DNA of 64,000 nt. It comes from an uncultured Luminiphilus sp. GTDB taxonomy: Bacteria; Pseudomonadota; Gammaproteobacteria; Pseudomonadales; Halieaceae. The position numbers and the translations under genes are program-made. Below are positions 19,389-32,022 of the stretch, one piece after another. Numbering within the stretch: the stretch's first letter is position 1; every line of letters starts with the position of its first letter. The notes under the pieces are model-generated. The model had not been told where the DNA came from. It worked only from the letters and a program-made list of their open reading frames with translations, and made no database searches. The stretch is from contig CALSVI010000004.1 in NCBI GenBank assembly GCA_943840615.1, positions 108,217-172,216 of the forward strand, read 5' to 3'.

Positions 19389-21139
19389 GTGCTCGCAGCG
19401 CGAATGGCGCGGTTAAGGGTGTGGGCATCAGCTTTGGGTAGCGCGATATACGCGCCATGAAGCGCATCGGCGAGTTCCTGTGCCCGCGGTTGTGGGCGCT
19501 GCGCAGTGTCGATGACCAGTGCATTGGCAGGGCTCGCCGCCAGCACGCGAGCGGCGGCAAGGGCATCTTGCGTGCCGGCCTCCCGATTACGGGTGCCATC
19601 GCGGGCCACATTGGCGGCGCCATCGGTGAGGATCACGTATTGCATCGTGGTGCCCTGTTTGCTCGCGCGCTCCACCATCTCGCGGGTCAGATCCAATGCG
19701 GCAGCCATGGGTGTGGCGCCACCGCCTGGCAGCGCGGCAAGGGCTTTCTTCGCGCGCACCAGAGAGCGGGTAGGCGGCAGCAAGAGTTCCGCGGCCTCGT
19801 CTCTGAACGCGATCAATGCGACCTGATCCCTTCGGACGTAACAATCTGCGAGCAGCAGCTCAACCGCGCCTTTAGCCTCCGCCAGTCTTTGCAGCGCAGC
19901 CGATCCCGAGGCGTCCACGACAAAGAGCGTCAGTGTTTCACGGCGCTGCTGAAAGCGGGTGAGATGAATGTCGTCGCGACGGATTTGCAGCTGGCGCGGC
20001 ATTTCCTGATTCGGATTTTCACTTTGCTCGCGCCGACGGAACAATTGCCAGGGCGCGGCGGCCCGCAACGTAGCGAGAATATTGACCCGTCCACCGCGTC
20101 GATAATCACCGCGGAAAACCCCGGTTGGCCGCCCTCGATTCTGATGCCGGTGCTGAGCGCCCGCGCTGCCGGTGCTACTTTGTCGCAAGCGCGCCGCGCG
20201 AGTTTGCAGTTGCTCCAAAAGGCCCTCGGGCAGCTGTGCGAGAGCGGCTTCAAGCAAGCGTTCTTCCTCGGGCGGCGGCTGTTCCGCAACGGGCGGTGTG
20301 TCTGCCTCGTCGGTTTGCTCCGGTTCGTTCTCTGGCTCGGGCGGAGGTGGCTCCGTCATGTCGGGCAGTTGCCTCGCTCTCGGCAACAGGCACAGCCGAA
20401 AGGCTCGTGCCACATCTTCCTCTTCTACAGTGTGATGCTGCCGGAGCGCGGCCGAGGCGCGCGCGACTTTGACGGCCGCCAGTGTCGAACGGGGCGAGTC
20501 AATTCCCAGTGACAGACTGAGCGAGGCGAGCGCGCTCAGGTGTTCATCATGTATTGACACCGAGTCGAGACCCGGCTGAGCGCGCTCGACATCGCGACGT
20601 TTGAACCACTCGTCATCGACGTCATGAATGCCCAGCGTCGTCATATCCAGCGCCAGACCAAGACGGTCTGTGAGTGCGGCATGGGCGGATTCTTCTTCCG
20701 TCCCCTCGTCGGTCGCGATCAGCGTTATACGAGCGCGCGTTTTTGCTTCGATGCCGTCACGCGCAATCGCGATCACGCCGTCATCGAGTGCGGTGCAGAG
20801 GTGGTGCACGGTATTGCGCGGCAGTCGCTCGGCCATGGCGGCGATCACCAGTTTGCCATTGCATTCACCCAGCATGCCGGTTTCGGCAACGGGCTTACCA
20901 TGCTGTAGCGTGGCGCCCAGATCGATTCCACCCAAGAGTCGCCCTTCAGGAATATTTGCGGGGATCTTGCGCAGATACGGTTGCGCCGACAGCTGCCTAA
21001 CGCGATCCAGCCAATAGTCTCGTACCGGACCCGGTGGCGCGCGCAGGTGCACTCCACCGAGCTCTGGGCCGATCAGTGAGAGGAGCGCGGCGGTCCACTC
21101 GGCGTCTGCCCAGGGGGAATCTGTTTCAGTCGCCACCAT
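19385..21139 (-). CDS. bchD: BchD, magnesium chelatase subunit D
   Basis: A 584-residue protein: N-terminal AAA+-like domain (without an intact P-loop, as usual for BchD), a proline- and acid-rich linker (about residues 280-320), and a C-terminal von Willebrand A domain with the MIDAS motif DASGS. It forms the motor of magnesium chelatase with BchI, inserting Mg into protoporphyrin IX on BchH. ATG 21139 overlaps the end of bchI by 14 bp and is preferred over the upstream in-frame start at 21205, which lies well within bchI. Confidence 0.94.
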   Translation of the reverse strand: MVATETDSPWADAEWTAALLSLIGPELGGVHLRAPPGPVRDYWLDRVRQLSAQPYLRKIPANIPEGRLLGGIDLGATLQHGKPVAETGMLGECNGKLVIAAMAERLPRNTVHHLCTALDDGVIAIARDGIEAKTRARITLIATDEGTEEESAHAALTDRLGLALDMTTLGIHDVDDEWFKRRDVERAQPGLDSVSIHDEHLSALASLSLSLGIDSPRSTLAAVKVARASAALRQHHTVEEEDVARAFRLCLLPRARQLPDMTEPPPPEPENEPEQTDEADTPPVAEQPPPEEERLLEAALAQLPEGLLEQLQTRAARLRQSSTGSAGAQHRHQNRGRPTGVFRGDYRRGGRVNILATLRAAAPWQLFRRREQSENPNQEMPRQLQIRRDDIHLTRFQQRRETLTLFVVDASGSAALQRLAEAKGAVELLLADCYVRRDQVALIAFRDEAAELLLPPTRSLVRAKKALAALPGGGATPMAAALDLTREMVERASKQGTTMQYVILTDGAANVARDGTRNREAGTQDALAAARVLAASPANALVIDTAQRPQPRAQELADALHGAYIALPKADAHTLNRAIRAAST

Positions 21140-22173
21140 CTTCAACGGTATCTTCGAACAGTTCGGTGATGACGCGTTCAACCCGGATGTCGGCGCTGGA
21201 TTCATCGAGCGGATCGCGACGCAAACGGTGACGCAGGACGGAGGGGGCGATCGCTCTCAGGTGCGCGAGTGTTGCTACGGTCTTGCCCTCAAGCGCCGCC
21301 AGCGCTCGAGCACTGCGCACTAGCGTCAGCTCGCCGCGCAGGCCGTCGGTGCCCAGTGCAAGACAGAGTCTAGCAGCGGTCTCCAGCAGGACTGCGGGGG
21401 TGTCGACGTCATCCAGTGCGTCTCTCGCTCTCTTGAATTTTTCGGCGCAGGGCGCTCTCTTTGCGCGCCCACTTTTTGCGGAACGCGCTGCGGTCCTGAT
21501 CAAATGCTTCCCGCAGACGGATGATATCGACGCGCGTGGGCACATCTGAAGGCGTTCGCACATCGACTGACAGACCGAAGCGGTCCTGCAGCTGGGGACG
21601 CAGCTCCCCCTCTTCTGGATTACCGCTACCGACCAGCACAAATTGCGCAGGGTGACGAATGCTGAGTCCTTCGCGTTCGACCACGTTCTCGCCCGAGGCG
21701 GCCACATCGAGGAGTGCATCGACAATGTGATCCTCCAGTAAGTTCACCTCGTCGACATAGAGAAATCCGCGATTGGCTTGAGCGAGCAGGCCAGGCTGAA
21801 AGGCTTTCTCGCCATTTACCAAGGCCCGCTCTATATCCAGCGCACCCACCACACGGTCCTCGGTTGAGCCCAATGGCAGATCAACAACGGGTATGGTCAT
21901 GGCCTTGGCGTCGGGGGTGTCCGAGGGCTTGCCGCATTGCGCGCAGAGCCCGGGTCGCGGTGCCTCGGGATCACACTGATAAAGGCAGTCCCTCACCACG
22001 TCAATTTTGGGGAGCAGCGCAGCCAGTGCCCGGATAGTGGTCGATTTGCCCGTGCCGCGTTCTCCCAGCACCAGCACGCCGCCGATGCCTGGATCGACGG
22101 CTGCAATCGTTAACGCGCGTTTCATATCGTCCTGAGCGACGATAGCGGTAAACGGATAAGCGATACTCATCAT
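21126..22173 (-). CDS. bchI: BchI, magnesium chelatase ATPase subunit (one frameshift)
   Basis: AAA+ ATPase starting near YPFTAIVAQ, with Walker A GERGTGKST, Walker B FLYVDEVNLL and the sensor region GSGNPEEGELRPQL. The frame breaks in a run of five A on the coding strand (21438-21442); removing one A joins the N-terminal part to the C-terminal part that begins KFKRARDALDDVD and contains LGTDGLRGELTLVR. The repaired protein is 348 residues, normal for BchI. Since every bacteriochlorophyll producer needs BchI, the shift is probably an error in the sequence. AGGGGG precedes the start. Confidence 0.88.
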
Positions 22174-22268
22174 GCCCCCTGTTGCGACCAAACGGGTTGT
22201 CCGCAAGCCTTGCATCACAAATGTGAATCAAGACCTACCCGTGTGGGTGGCCGACAACTTATACTAAT

Positions 22269-23225
22269 ATGCTGTCACATGTCATTGATGGTTATACCAT
22301 GGCCAAACCACTGCAGCCCGCTTTGGACGCGGAACAATTTGCGTTTCCGCTGAACGGGGGGGTGACCCTCAGGGGCTATCGTGGAGAGGTCACCGAAGGC
22401 ACACCGCTGGTGCTCCTCCACAGCATTAACGCTGTGCCGAGCGCAATGGAAATGCGCCCTTTATTTGAGTATTACCGCGACAAGCGGGCGGTTTGGGTGC
22501 CCGATTTACCCGGCTTTGGCTTATCGGATCGACCGGCTGTGCATTATACCAGTGGCCTTTATGCCCGCTGGCTCACGGAATGGCTAGACAGCCTCGGTGC
22601 CCCCGCGGATGTTGTCGCGTTATCGCTGACTGGCGAGTTCATGGCGCGGGCGATCCTTGAGCAGGGTGCGAAGGTGCGAAGCCTGAGCCTGATTTCACCT
22701 ACCGGGATGGGTGTTCGTGCGCCGCCCTCCGCACCAAATGGATCACGAATCGATCGGTTCCTGTCGTCGCGGTGGGTTGGCCGGCCGCTGTTTTGGCTCC
22801 TGACCAGCAAGCTGAGCATCCGATGGTTTTTGGGAAAAGCCTTTGTAGGGGCTACGCCGGAGCATATGCTGCGCTACGCTCTGGAAACGGCGAATCAGCC
22901 CGGCGCACATTACGTGCCCCTAAAATTTCTCACCTTCAGTCTGTTTACCGAGCAGGCGATCACGCGGCTCTACAGTCGCCTGAAGCTGCCCTGTCTGGTG
23001 CTCTATGATCAGGATCCCAATATTGGGTTTGAGCGTATGTCAGAGCTCACAGACGTCCACAGTAACTGGGTTGCAAAACAGCTGGTGCCGAGTCTGGGCC
23101 TACCCCATTGGGAGCTGCCGGCAGAGACGATCGAAGCGCTGGAAGATTTTTGGTCGCCGCCGGAGCGGGGTGCCCTGGGCTCAGGAGATATCGCGGAGTA
23201 CGGTGCGCGCCGCGAGTCGGCCTGA
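22269..23225 (+). CDS. Alpha/beta hydrolase of unknown role in the photosynthesis cluster
   Basis: A 318-residue alpha/beta hydrolase-fold protein (or 308 if it starts at ATG 22299, which aligns better with the conserved region). It has LLHSINAVPSA at the oxyanion loop, a nucleophile elbow reading ALSLTGE in place of the usual GxSxG, the acid in LYDQDP and a late histidine in LGLPHWEL. It lies divergent from bchI and tail-to-tail with crtD, the last 45 bp overlapping. A carotenoid- or pigment-related role is plausible only from position. Confidence 0.75.
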   Translation: MLSHVIDGYTMAKPLQPALDAEQFAFPLNGGVTLRGYRGEVTEGTPLVLLHSINAVPSAMEMRPLFEYYRDKRAVWVPDLPGFGLSDRPAVHYTSGLYARWLTEWLDSLGAPADVVALSLTGEFMARAILEQGAKVRSLSLISPTGMGVRAPPSAPNGSRIDRFLSSRWVGRPLFWLLTSKLSIRWFLGKAFVGATPEHMLRYALETANQPGAHYVPLKFLTFSLFTEQAITRLYSRLKLPCLVLYDQDPNIGFERMSELTDVHSNWVAKQLVPSLGLPHWELPAETIEALEDFWSPPERGALGSGDIAEYGARRESA

Positions 23226-24668
23226 CAGCGTTGCCATCGGTACGCCGGGTCCGGGATGCACGCTGCCTCCCGAGAGATACAAGCCCTTTAATCGACTGCG
23301 GGCGCCCGGTCGGGTAAAGCTCGACCAGATACCGTGCGACGCGCTGCCATAAAGCGAGCCGCCGCTTCCCGGGAAACGGCCGTGCCAGTCGGTGGGTGTG
23401 GTGCTCACGCAATCGCTGTCCCCGAAGCTAAGACTGAGGCCGCAACGATCCAGCACTGCCAGGGCGTTGTCTCGCGTGCGCGCCACGTCGTCCTCCGCCC
23501 AAACCTGCCGATCGCCATCGGCGGGGGCATTGACCAGCATGAGCATGCGCTCGGCGCCGTTGAGCGATCCGTTGGGCCCCCGATCCTGGGCGCAGAGATA
23601 CACGGTGGGCTTGGTGGGGACGTTGCGCTTCTCAAAAATGGTATTGAACTCGCTCGGGTAGTCTGACTCGAAGAACACATTGTGGTGATCCAGCTCAAAG
23701 CCCGAGCTGCTGCCCTTAATGCACCAGGTGAGGGCCGAGAGGGCGCGGTTTTGTACCGGTCGTGGTTTCACCGCGCGCATGGCTTCCCGACCCAGCTGTC
23801 CGGTTGCCAGTGCATTGGTGTCACCGTTGAAGACCACGACGTCGGCTGGCAGTGACGTGCCATCCTCTAGACGCACGCCCGCGGTCTTTCCGCCCTTTAC
23901 GAGAATTTCGCTGACATGGGTATTGAGGTGCAGGTCGATACCCAATTCCTGCCCAAGAGCGGCCATCGCGCCCGCAAGGCGATGCATGCCCCCGTCCACA
24001 AGCCAGACGCCTTCCAGCTCAACGTGCGCAATGAGCATCAAGGTAGCCGGGGTGCTCAGAGGGGAAGAGCCCACATAGGTTGCATAGCGGGCAAACAGCT
24101 GCTGCAACCGCTCGTCAGAGAAAAAGCCGCCGAGTGCGCGCCAAAGACTGGGTGTCGGTCTGGCAGCCATCAGCGAGCTGGGGTGATGTTGTCGTAAGAC
24201 ACGACCGACCAGCGACACGGGGTTGGGTTTGGAGTCGGTCATGAACGTTTCAGATAGAGTCTGATGGATGCGTGCACTTTGCGCGTAAAAGCGCTCAAAG
24301 CCGATGGCATTTTCCCTGCCCGCAAAGTCTTCGATGGTCTGTCGTGAGCGCTCGGGATCCGGGTGCAGGTCCAAAAGGCCGCCGTCACTCCAGGCGTGCC
24401 GGGCGATGATGGGGCTCTCGAGAAGCGTCAGGCGGTCAGTCAGCGAGGCGCCTGCGTCGGCAAACAGGCTCTCGAAAATAGAGCGCATGGTCAGGACCGT
24501 AGGTCCGCCATCTATCTGGCGATCATCGACCGTCCGGGCATGCATTTTGCCTCCCGGTGCGGCGGCACGTTCCAGCATCGTGACGCGAAATCCGGATCGG
24601 GCGAGATCAATGCCGGCGGCCAGGCCTCCGGCGCCCGCACCAATGACAATGGCATGACGGTCGGTCAT
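23181..24668 (-). CDS. crtD: CrtD, hydroxyneurosporene/methoxyneurosporene desaturase
   Basis: A 495-residue CrtI-family FAD enzyme: VIGAGAGGLAAGIDLARSG at the N-terminus, GGKMHARTV, GPTVLTM, and the C-terminal motif GLYLSGGSVHPGPGVPM. The last motif and the second-desaturase position in the cluster suit CrtD, which introduces the C3,4 double bonds. ATG 24668 is chosen; the longer form from 24731 would overlap the preceding gene. It follows the DUF2306-like gene by 55 bp. Confidence 0.9.
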   Translation of the reverse strand: MTDRHAIVIGAGAGGLAAGIDLARSGFRVTMLERAAAPGGKMHARTVDDRQIDGGPTVLTMRSIFESLFADAGASLTDRLTLLESPIIARHAWSDGGLLDLHPDPERSRQTIEDFAGRENAIGFERFYAQSARIHQTLSETFMTDSKPNPVSLVGRVLRQHHPSSLMAARPTPSLWRALGGFFSDERLQQLFARYATYVGSSPLSTPATLMLIAHVELEGVWLVDGGMHRLAGAMAALGQELGIDLHLNTHVSEILVKGGKTAGVRLEDGTSLPADVVVFNGDTNALATGQLGREAMRAVKPRPVQNRALSALTWCIKGSSSGFELDHHNVFFESDYPSEFNTIFEKRNVPTKPTVYLCAQDRGPNGSLNGAERMLMLVNAPADGDRQVWAEDDVARTRDNALAVLDRCGLSLSFGDSDCVSTTPTDWHGRFPGSGGSLYGSASHGIWSSFTRPGARSRLKGLYLSGGSVHPGPGVPMATLSGRLAARTVLRDIS

Positions 24669-24723
24669 GGGCGGCCCCCAATCCAGTAAGGGCGCAATCC
24701 GAGATTCATTGTCGTCGATGGAT

Positions 24724-25470
24724 TCATACACTGCGCCACTTGCGACCAGCAGGTCGAGTGACAGCGCGTTGGTGGTAAATGATGAGAGTGAGTCCGACCA
24801 CCAGTGGCACTGCCCACAGCCCGGGCTGCAGCGCGAGTTCTGGTATCAGCCGCACTGCGCCAAAAGCAAAAAAAGCGGTGTACACCGAGATGCCTGCGCC
24901 AACCAGACACTTGATGTGCTCCTTGATGCGATCAGTCGGCAAAGGCTGCGGTTTATAGAGGAACCAAAGATTGGTCGCCACGGTAGCGAAGCCCACCATT
25001 GAAATTCCCATCATCATGGGCTCTGCGTCGATGACCCCGCGTGCGAAACAATTTGTCGACACAACGGTCAGCAAGAGTTGTGACAGCAGGTTATGCCAGG
25101 CCCGGTTAAGCCGATGATTACGGGCATTGCGCAGGCTGAGCCAGCCTTGCCAGGCCAGATTGATCGTGAGCGTGGCGAGGTAGAGCATCATCCAGCCGAA
25201 GATGTTGGTGATGGCTCGTGAGTCAGCGAAGACCGGGTGCTCGGCGAGGTGGGGGTGGGTTCCCAAGGGATCTGACAGGGTGGTCAAGCTGATCGCAACG
25301 GCGGTAAATCCCGTGGCGATCATCGATTGCACAAAGAGCGTGCCCGCGCGTCGGTGCAGTGTGCCACCCTTTTTCCCCGCGATTGGTATCCACACCACGA
25401 TGAGGCCCACCGTCCCGGTCGCGATGTGCACAACGACCAGCCATTCGAAAAGGGTGTGGGTCGACAGCAT
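24724..25470 (-). CDS. DUF2306-like integral membrane protein
   Basis: A 248-residue protein with about six to seven hydrophobic segments. It has HIATGTVGLIVVW and a KGGTLHRRAGTLF motif, features I associate with the DUF2306 family of uncharacterised membrane proteins; histidines in HRRAG and HNLL could bind haem, but this is a guess. It lies between crtD (same strand) and the divergent P450. ATG 25470 avoids overlap with the P450 start. Confidence 0.65.
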   Translation of the reverse strand: MLSTHTLFEWLVVVHIATGTVGLIVVWIPIAGKKGGTLHRRAGTLFVQSMIATGFTAVAISLTTLSDPLGTHPHLAEHPVFADSRAITNIFGWMMLYLATLTINLAWQGWLSLRNARNHRLNRAWHNLLSQLLLTVVSTNCFARGVIDAEPMMMGISMVGFATVATNLWFLYKPQPLPTDRIKEHIKCLVGAGISVYTAFFAFGAVRLIPELALQPGLWAVPLVVGLTLIIYHQRAVTRPAGRKWRSV

Positions 25471-25514
25471 CACATGACCCCCCCATACTGCGATGAACGA
25501 ATCGGAAGACTCAG

Positions 25515-26894
25515 ATGACCGCGTCGGACCTTTATATTCCCCCCAAGCCACTCTCGCTCTGGTCTGTTGTGGCGTTGGCGCGGGTCATGTGGAAGGGCGA
25601 CGGCAATTTGCTTGAGCTGCTGCCAGCAGCGGCGTATCACTTTGACGTGGGTAATCTCGGCTACTCTCGGCGCTCGACCGTGCTGTTTAACCAGCCCGAA
25701 GCCGTGCGCGAGATCATGCGCGATGCCGACGGCGTTTTTCCCAAAAGTGACCTCATGGTCAGTGCGCTGGAGCATCTCATTGGCGACAGTATCTTTGTCA
25801 CCGATGGTGAGCGCTGGAAGCGTCAGCGGGCGATGATTGATCCGGCCTTTTCGCACATGCGCATCAGCCACGCCTTCGGAGCGATGAAGGCCGCGGTCGA
25901 CGACCACTTGACGATACTGCGCGAAAAGGCGGATGCCGGAGAGGCGTTTTCTCTCGATCTTGCAATGAGCCACCTGACCGCCGATATCATTTGTCGCACC
26001 GTTTTCTCCACTCCACTGCAATCCGGTGTAGCGGTCGATGTCTTCGAGGATTTCACGTTGTTCGAGCGTTCCGCAGTGCAGGTGGACGTCATGCGACTGA
26101 TCTTCAAGCCGGCCTGGAGTGATATTCCTCAGCCCCCTGAAGTGCTGGCTGCCTGCGAACGTATCCGGCGTCATCTCGGCACATTGGTAGATTCCCATCT
26201 CGACGATCCCGGGGCCTTCGACGATATCGCCAGCAGTGTGATTTCGGCGCGAGATCAGGAGACGGGGGAGCCGTTCTCTCGTGAAGCGTTGATTGATCAG
26301 CTGGGCGTGTTTTTTCTCGCCGGCCACGAAACCACGGCCAGCGCCCTCACCTGGGCGTTTTATATCCTTGCGGATCAACCCCAGTGGCTGTCGCACCTCC
26401 GCGAAGAAATTGCTGCCGTGGTCGGTGATGCGCCGGTGACCTTCGAGCACACTCGACAACTTCCCCTCACCAAGGCCTTTTTCAAGGAGACGCTGCGCCT
26501 TTATCCGCCCATCACTTTTATGCCGCGCGTCGCACTGCGCGAGGCCACGGTAGCTGGACGACGCCTGCGCAAAGGCGCGCTGGTCATGATCGCGCCGTGG
26601 ACCCTGCACCGGAACGGCAAGTGGTGGTCTGATCCGCATGCCTTCAGACCTGAGCGTTTCCTGCCTGAAAATGAGGATGCTCTGATACAGGGCGCCTATA
26701 TTCCTTTCGGTCAAGGGCCGCACACCTGCGTTGGAGCGGGCTTTGCACAAACTGAAAGCGTGCTGATTCTGGCTGAGCTGGTGCGCCAGTTTGACTGGCT
26801 GCTCAGCCCCGGTCAGACCGTTCGGCCTGCAGCGCGCATGACCACCCGCCCGGCAGATCAGGTCATGCTTCACGTTCGTCACCTCGCTGCATAG
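25515..26894 (+). CDS. Cytochrome P450 in the carotenoid gene region
   Basis: A 459-residue soluble P450 with all core motifs: oxygen-activating helix FFLAGHETTAS, the ExxR motif in ETLRLYPP, the PERF segment (FRPERFLP) and the haem-thiolate loop PFGQGPHTCVGAG with the ligand at Cys 405. No redox partner is encoded next to it; the rubredoxin reductase and other flavoproteins further right are not obviously linked. It starts 44 bp from the divergent DUF2306-like gene, and its last 32 bp overlap the ATP-grasp gene in the opposite direction. Position suggests oxidation of a carotenoid, hopanoid or fatty acid substrate, which the sequence alone cannot resolve. Confidence 0.9.
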   Translation: MTASDLYIPPKPLSLWSVVALARVMWKGDGNLLELLPAAAYHFDVGNLGYSRRSTVLFNQPEAVREIMRDADGVFPKSDLMVSALEHLIGDSIFVTDGERWKRQRAMIDPAFSHMRISHAFGAMKAAVDDHLTILREKADAGEAFSLDLAMSHLTADIICRTVFSTPLQSGVAVDVFEDFTLFERSAVQVDVMRLIFKPAWSDIPQPPEVLAACERIRRHLGTLVDSHLDDPGAFDDIASSVISARDQETGEPFSREALIDQLGVFFLAGHETTASALTWAFYILADQPQWLSHLREEIAAVVGDAPVTFEHTRQLPLTKAFFKETLRLYPPITFMPRVALREATVAGRRLRKGALVMIAPWTLHRNGKWWSDPHAFRPERFLPENEDALIQGAYIPFGQGPHTCVGAGFAQTESVLILAELVRQFDWLLSPGQTVRPAARMTTRPADQVMLHVRHLAA

Positions 26895-28056
26895 CGTCGG
26901 CTTGAGCCGCGTCATGGGGTGTGAACCAATGCCACGCAATGTCGCACTGGCTGGCATCGCCAATGGGCATGCGTTCGGTGATGGAGCGCCAGATGAATTC
27001 CCAGCAAAGCGGCGTCATGAGCAAAAAGGGCAGGGGGTCGCGCCACGACCAGACGGCATCGCGTGATACCAGTAGGTCTCGTCCGCAGCGCGCCAGTTCG
27101 GGGAGCTGAAGTCGCAGCAAATGCTTATAGGCCTCGGTCAGTGTGGAGTAGCTCCACTGCGCCCGCTTGCCCGCGGGGCTAATGGGCGCGGGGCCGGTTG
27201 CCTCGCCCATCACCGCGGCGCCCAGCCACGCCTCGTCGATAAAATGGACGCCGCTACTCAGACGCGGGTTGCATTCGATCCCCCAGGGTATGCCGCTGCG
27301 GTCGAGGATAAAATCGAAGCTGATAAAGCCCGTTACCTGAGTGTCGCTGAGAAATCGCTCGATCCATTGCTTCACTGAAAACGGCGTCGGTGCGCTTTGA
27401 AATCCCACTGCTACCGTGCCGCTGTGGGTGCTGCCGCGGTAGCTGGCGGTGGTTCTCACCTCGCCGTCATCGACCCAGCTCAGCGTGTACAGGTGATTGC
27501 CCTCAACCTTTCGCTGCAACAACATGTCGGGAGACGGTGCGGGAACGTTGCTGCCTTGTGCGATGAAGGAGACGGCGGTGCCGGAGCAGCCTCGCCGTGG
27601 TTTGACCACGCACTCGGTCTGGCGAATCAGAGCTCTCGCTTCGGGATCAGCAGTGGTATAGACGGAAGGCGCGGTCACGCCCCGGCTGATGGCGTGTTCC
27701 ACAAAACGCAACTTGTCATGCCACTGCGCTATCCAGCGGGCCGAAGGCCCCTGATAGCGCACAGACTGGGGCAAGCGCGGCACAAGATTCGCCACGTGAC
27801 ACACCTCTTCCGAGCCGGGGATGAGATCCGTCACCTGTTCCCGTTCGATGATATCGAGAATGTCCTGCTCCCAGGCGGGGAGGTCCGTATTGGGCGCCGT
27901 GACGCAATAATTTTTGGCGACGGCTCGACTCACCGAGCCCAACTGGCGCCTGAGCGGGTCCGCCACAATAACGCGAACGCCATGGCGATGAAGCGCCCGC
28001 GCCAACGTTAATGCTGTGGGAAAACGTCCAACTGTCAGTAATGCGGTTCTAGCCAC
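26863..28056 (-). CDS. ATP-grasp family enzyme under a PpsR-type box
   Basis: A 397-residue protein with an N-terminal Rossmann-like pre-ATP-grasp domain (about 1-110, beginning ALLTVGRFPTALTLARAL) and a central ATP-grasp domain: nucleotide-binding lysine in CVVKPRRGCSG, EGN in the next strand, and the metal-binding GIECNPRLSSG. The C-terminal 90 residues are hydrophobic/aromatic in part and unassigned. ATP-grasp enzymes join a carboxylate to an amine, thiol or similar group via an acyl phosphate. Neither substrate is known. A PpsR box lies 50 bp before the start, which ties it to the photosynthesis regulon. Confidence 0.8.
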   Translation of the reverse strand: MARTALLTVGRFPTALTLARALHRHGVRVIVADPLRRQLGSVSRAVAKNYCVTAPNTDLPAWEQDILDIIEREQVTDLIPGSEEVCHVANLVPRLPQSVRYQGPSARWIAQWHDKLRFVEHAISRGVTAPSVYTTADPEARALIRQTECVVKPRRGCSGTAVSFIAQGSNVPAPSPDMLLQRKVEGNHLYTLSWVDDGEVRTTASYRGSTHSGTVAVGFQSAPTPFSVKQWIERFLSDTQVTGFISFDFILDRSGIPWGIECNPRLSSGVHFIDEAWLGAAVMGEATGPAPISPAGKRAQWSYSTLTEAYKHLLRLQLPELARCGRDLLVSRDAVWSWRDPLPFLLMTPLCWEFIWRSITERMPIGDASQCDIAWHWFTPHDAAQADAMQRGDEREA

Positions 28057-30502
<2,446 letters not shown>

Positions 30503-30638
30503 CGTTAACGGCCTTTTGAGCTGATCAGCGGCAAGCAGTCGCGCAGTTGGGTTCACGTTACGTGACAGCTGTGCCTGATGCTGGCACTCTGCGCGCCGAT
30601 ACGCCGCTTCGTTTTTTAAATAGAGAGGATTAACGCCC

Positions 30639-32015
30639 ATGGCCCGTTGGGAATGCATCGTCTGCGGACTGATTTACGACGAGAAAGAAGGTTGGCCTGA
30701 AGATGGTATTGCCCCCGGCACAAAATGGGAGGACGTGCCGGAGGATTGGACCTGCCCTGACTGTGGTGTGGGTAAGGACGACTTCGAACTCATTCCCGGC
30801 TCTGATGACGAGAGCGATGCCGACGCCTCTGCCGAGGGCGGCTTCGGAAGACAGCGCCAGCGCGCGATCTGTTGTGGTAATTGGGTCGGGTCTTGCAGGT
30901 TACGGCCTGGTGCGTGAGCTGCGTCGCAAGGACGACGCCGTGGCCATTACCGTGCTGACGTCTGATGGCGGTGAGGGCTACTCGAAACCCATGATTTCAA
31001 CCGGCTACACCAAAGACCTTAACGCCGACAAGCTGGCGGCGCAGAGTGCTGAGGAATTGGCAGAGCAGCTGAATGTCTCGGTTCGGATTCGCACCCGGGT
31101 CGCCAGTATCGATACGCAGGCACAGGTGGTTCATTTGGAGGGTGGCGAAGCGCTGCCTTACAGTGAGTTGGTGCTGGCGTTGGGGGCTGAGCTGATTCGG
31201 CCGCCCATCGGGGGTGATGCCGCTGATGAAGTGCTCGGGGTGAATGACCTCGATGACTACCGTCGCTTTCAGGACCTGCTGGCGGCAAAAGGTGCCAAGA
31301 AAATTGCCATTATTGGTGCCGGCCTGATCGGTTGTGAATTCACCAACGATCTATTGAACGGCGGGTTTACGGTCGAAGCAGTCGATCCCATGGGCTGGTG
31401 CTTGCCGACCCTGCTGCCGGAGCAGTCCGGGCGAGCCGTGCAGGCTGCCCTCGAAGAGAAGGGCGCTACCTTCCATTTTGGTCCGCTTGCCACCGAGGTG
31501 AACCGTGCTGGTGACGGCTACACGGTCACGCTGAATAACGGTGACACCATCGCGGCCGATGCGGTCTTGTGTGCAGTCGGTGTGCGGCCGCGCACCGGGC
31601 TGGCAAGCGATGCGGGGATAGAGGTTAATCGTGGGATCGTCACAGATCGGCAACTTCGGACCAATGCGCCAACGTCTATGCCATGGGCGATTGTGCCGAA
31701 GTCGCGGGGCACGTTCTGGTTTATGTCGCGCCACTGATGGCGGCAGCACGCGCTTTGGCGGCCACTTTGGCGGGTGAGGCGACGGCGGTCAGTTATCCCG
31801 CCATGCCGGTCGCGATCAAAACGCCGGCGTGTCCCGTGGTGGTCTCGCCGCCGGCGAGGGATGCCGAAGGCGATTGGCACTTTGAAGGAGAGGCGCCCGA
31901 TATTAAGGCGCTGTTCCGATCAGGTGGGGGCGATTTGTTGGGCTTTGCTCTGACGGGTCAGGCCGTCAAAGAGCGCATGGCGCTCGCCAAGGAACTGCCC
32001 GCGATATTGGGTTGA
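30639..32015 (+). CDS. Rubredoxin / rubredoxin-NAD reductase fusion (two frameshifts)
   Basis: The first 50 residues are a rubredoxin with both iron knuckles (CIVCGL and CPDCGV). After a short acidic linker the frame shifts; removing one G from GGG at 30836-30838 joins it to an FAD-dependent reductase with [17 protein letters not shown] and [18 protein letters not shown] second shift near 31669-31671 (one C missing) leads to [11 protein letters not shown] and the C-terminal domain. The two shifts compensate, giving 458 residues. A fused electron-transfer pair is inferred: NAD(P)H to FAD to rubredoxin iron, serving an unknown oxygenase or reductase. Confidence 0.8.
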
Positions 32016-32022
32016 GACAGCT

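Noticed and set aside
19457..20512. A 351-codon plus-strand frame opposite bchD
   Set aside because: Lies wholly within bchD on the other strand and looks like an arginine/alanine-rich shadow; no family features.
25470..26963. A 497-codon open frame on the minus strand opposite the P450
   Set aside because: It is antisense to a gene with complete P450 motifs, shows no recognisable domain, and long antisense frames are expected in GC-rich coding DNA.
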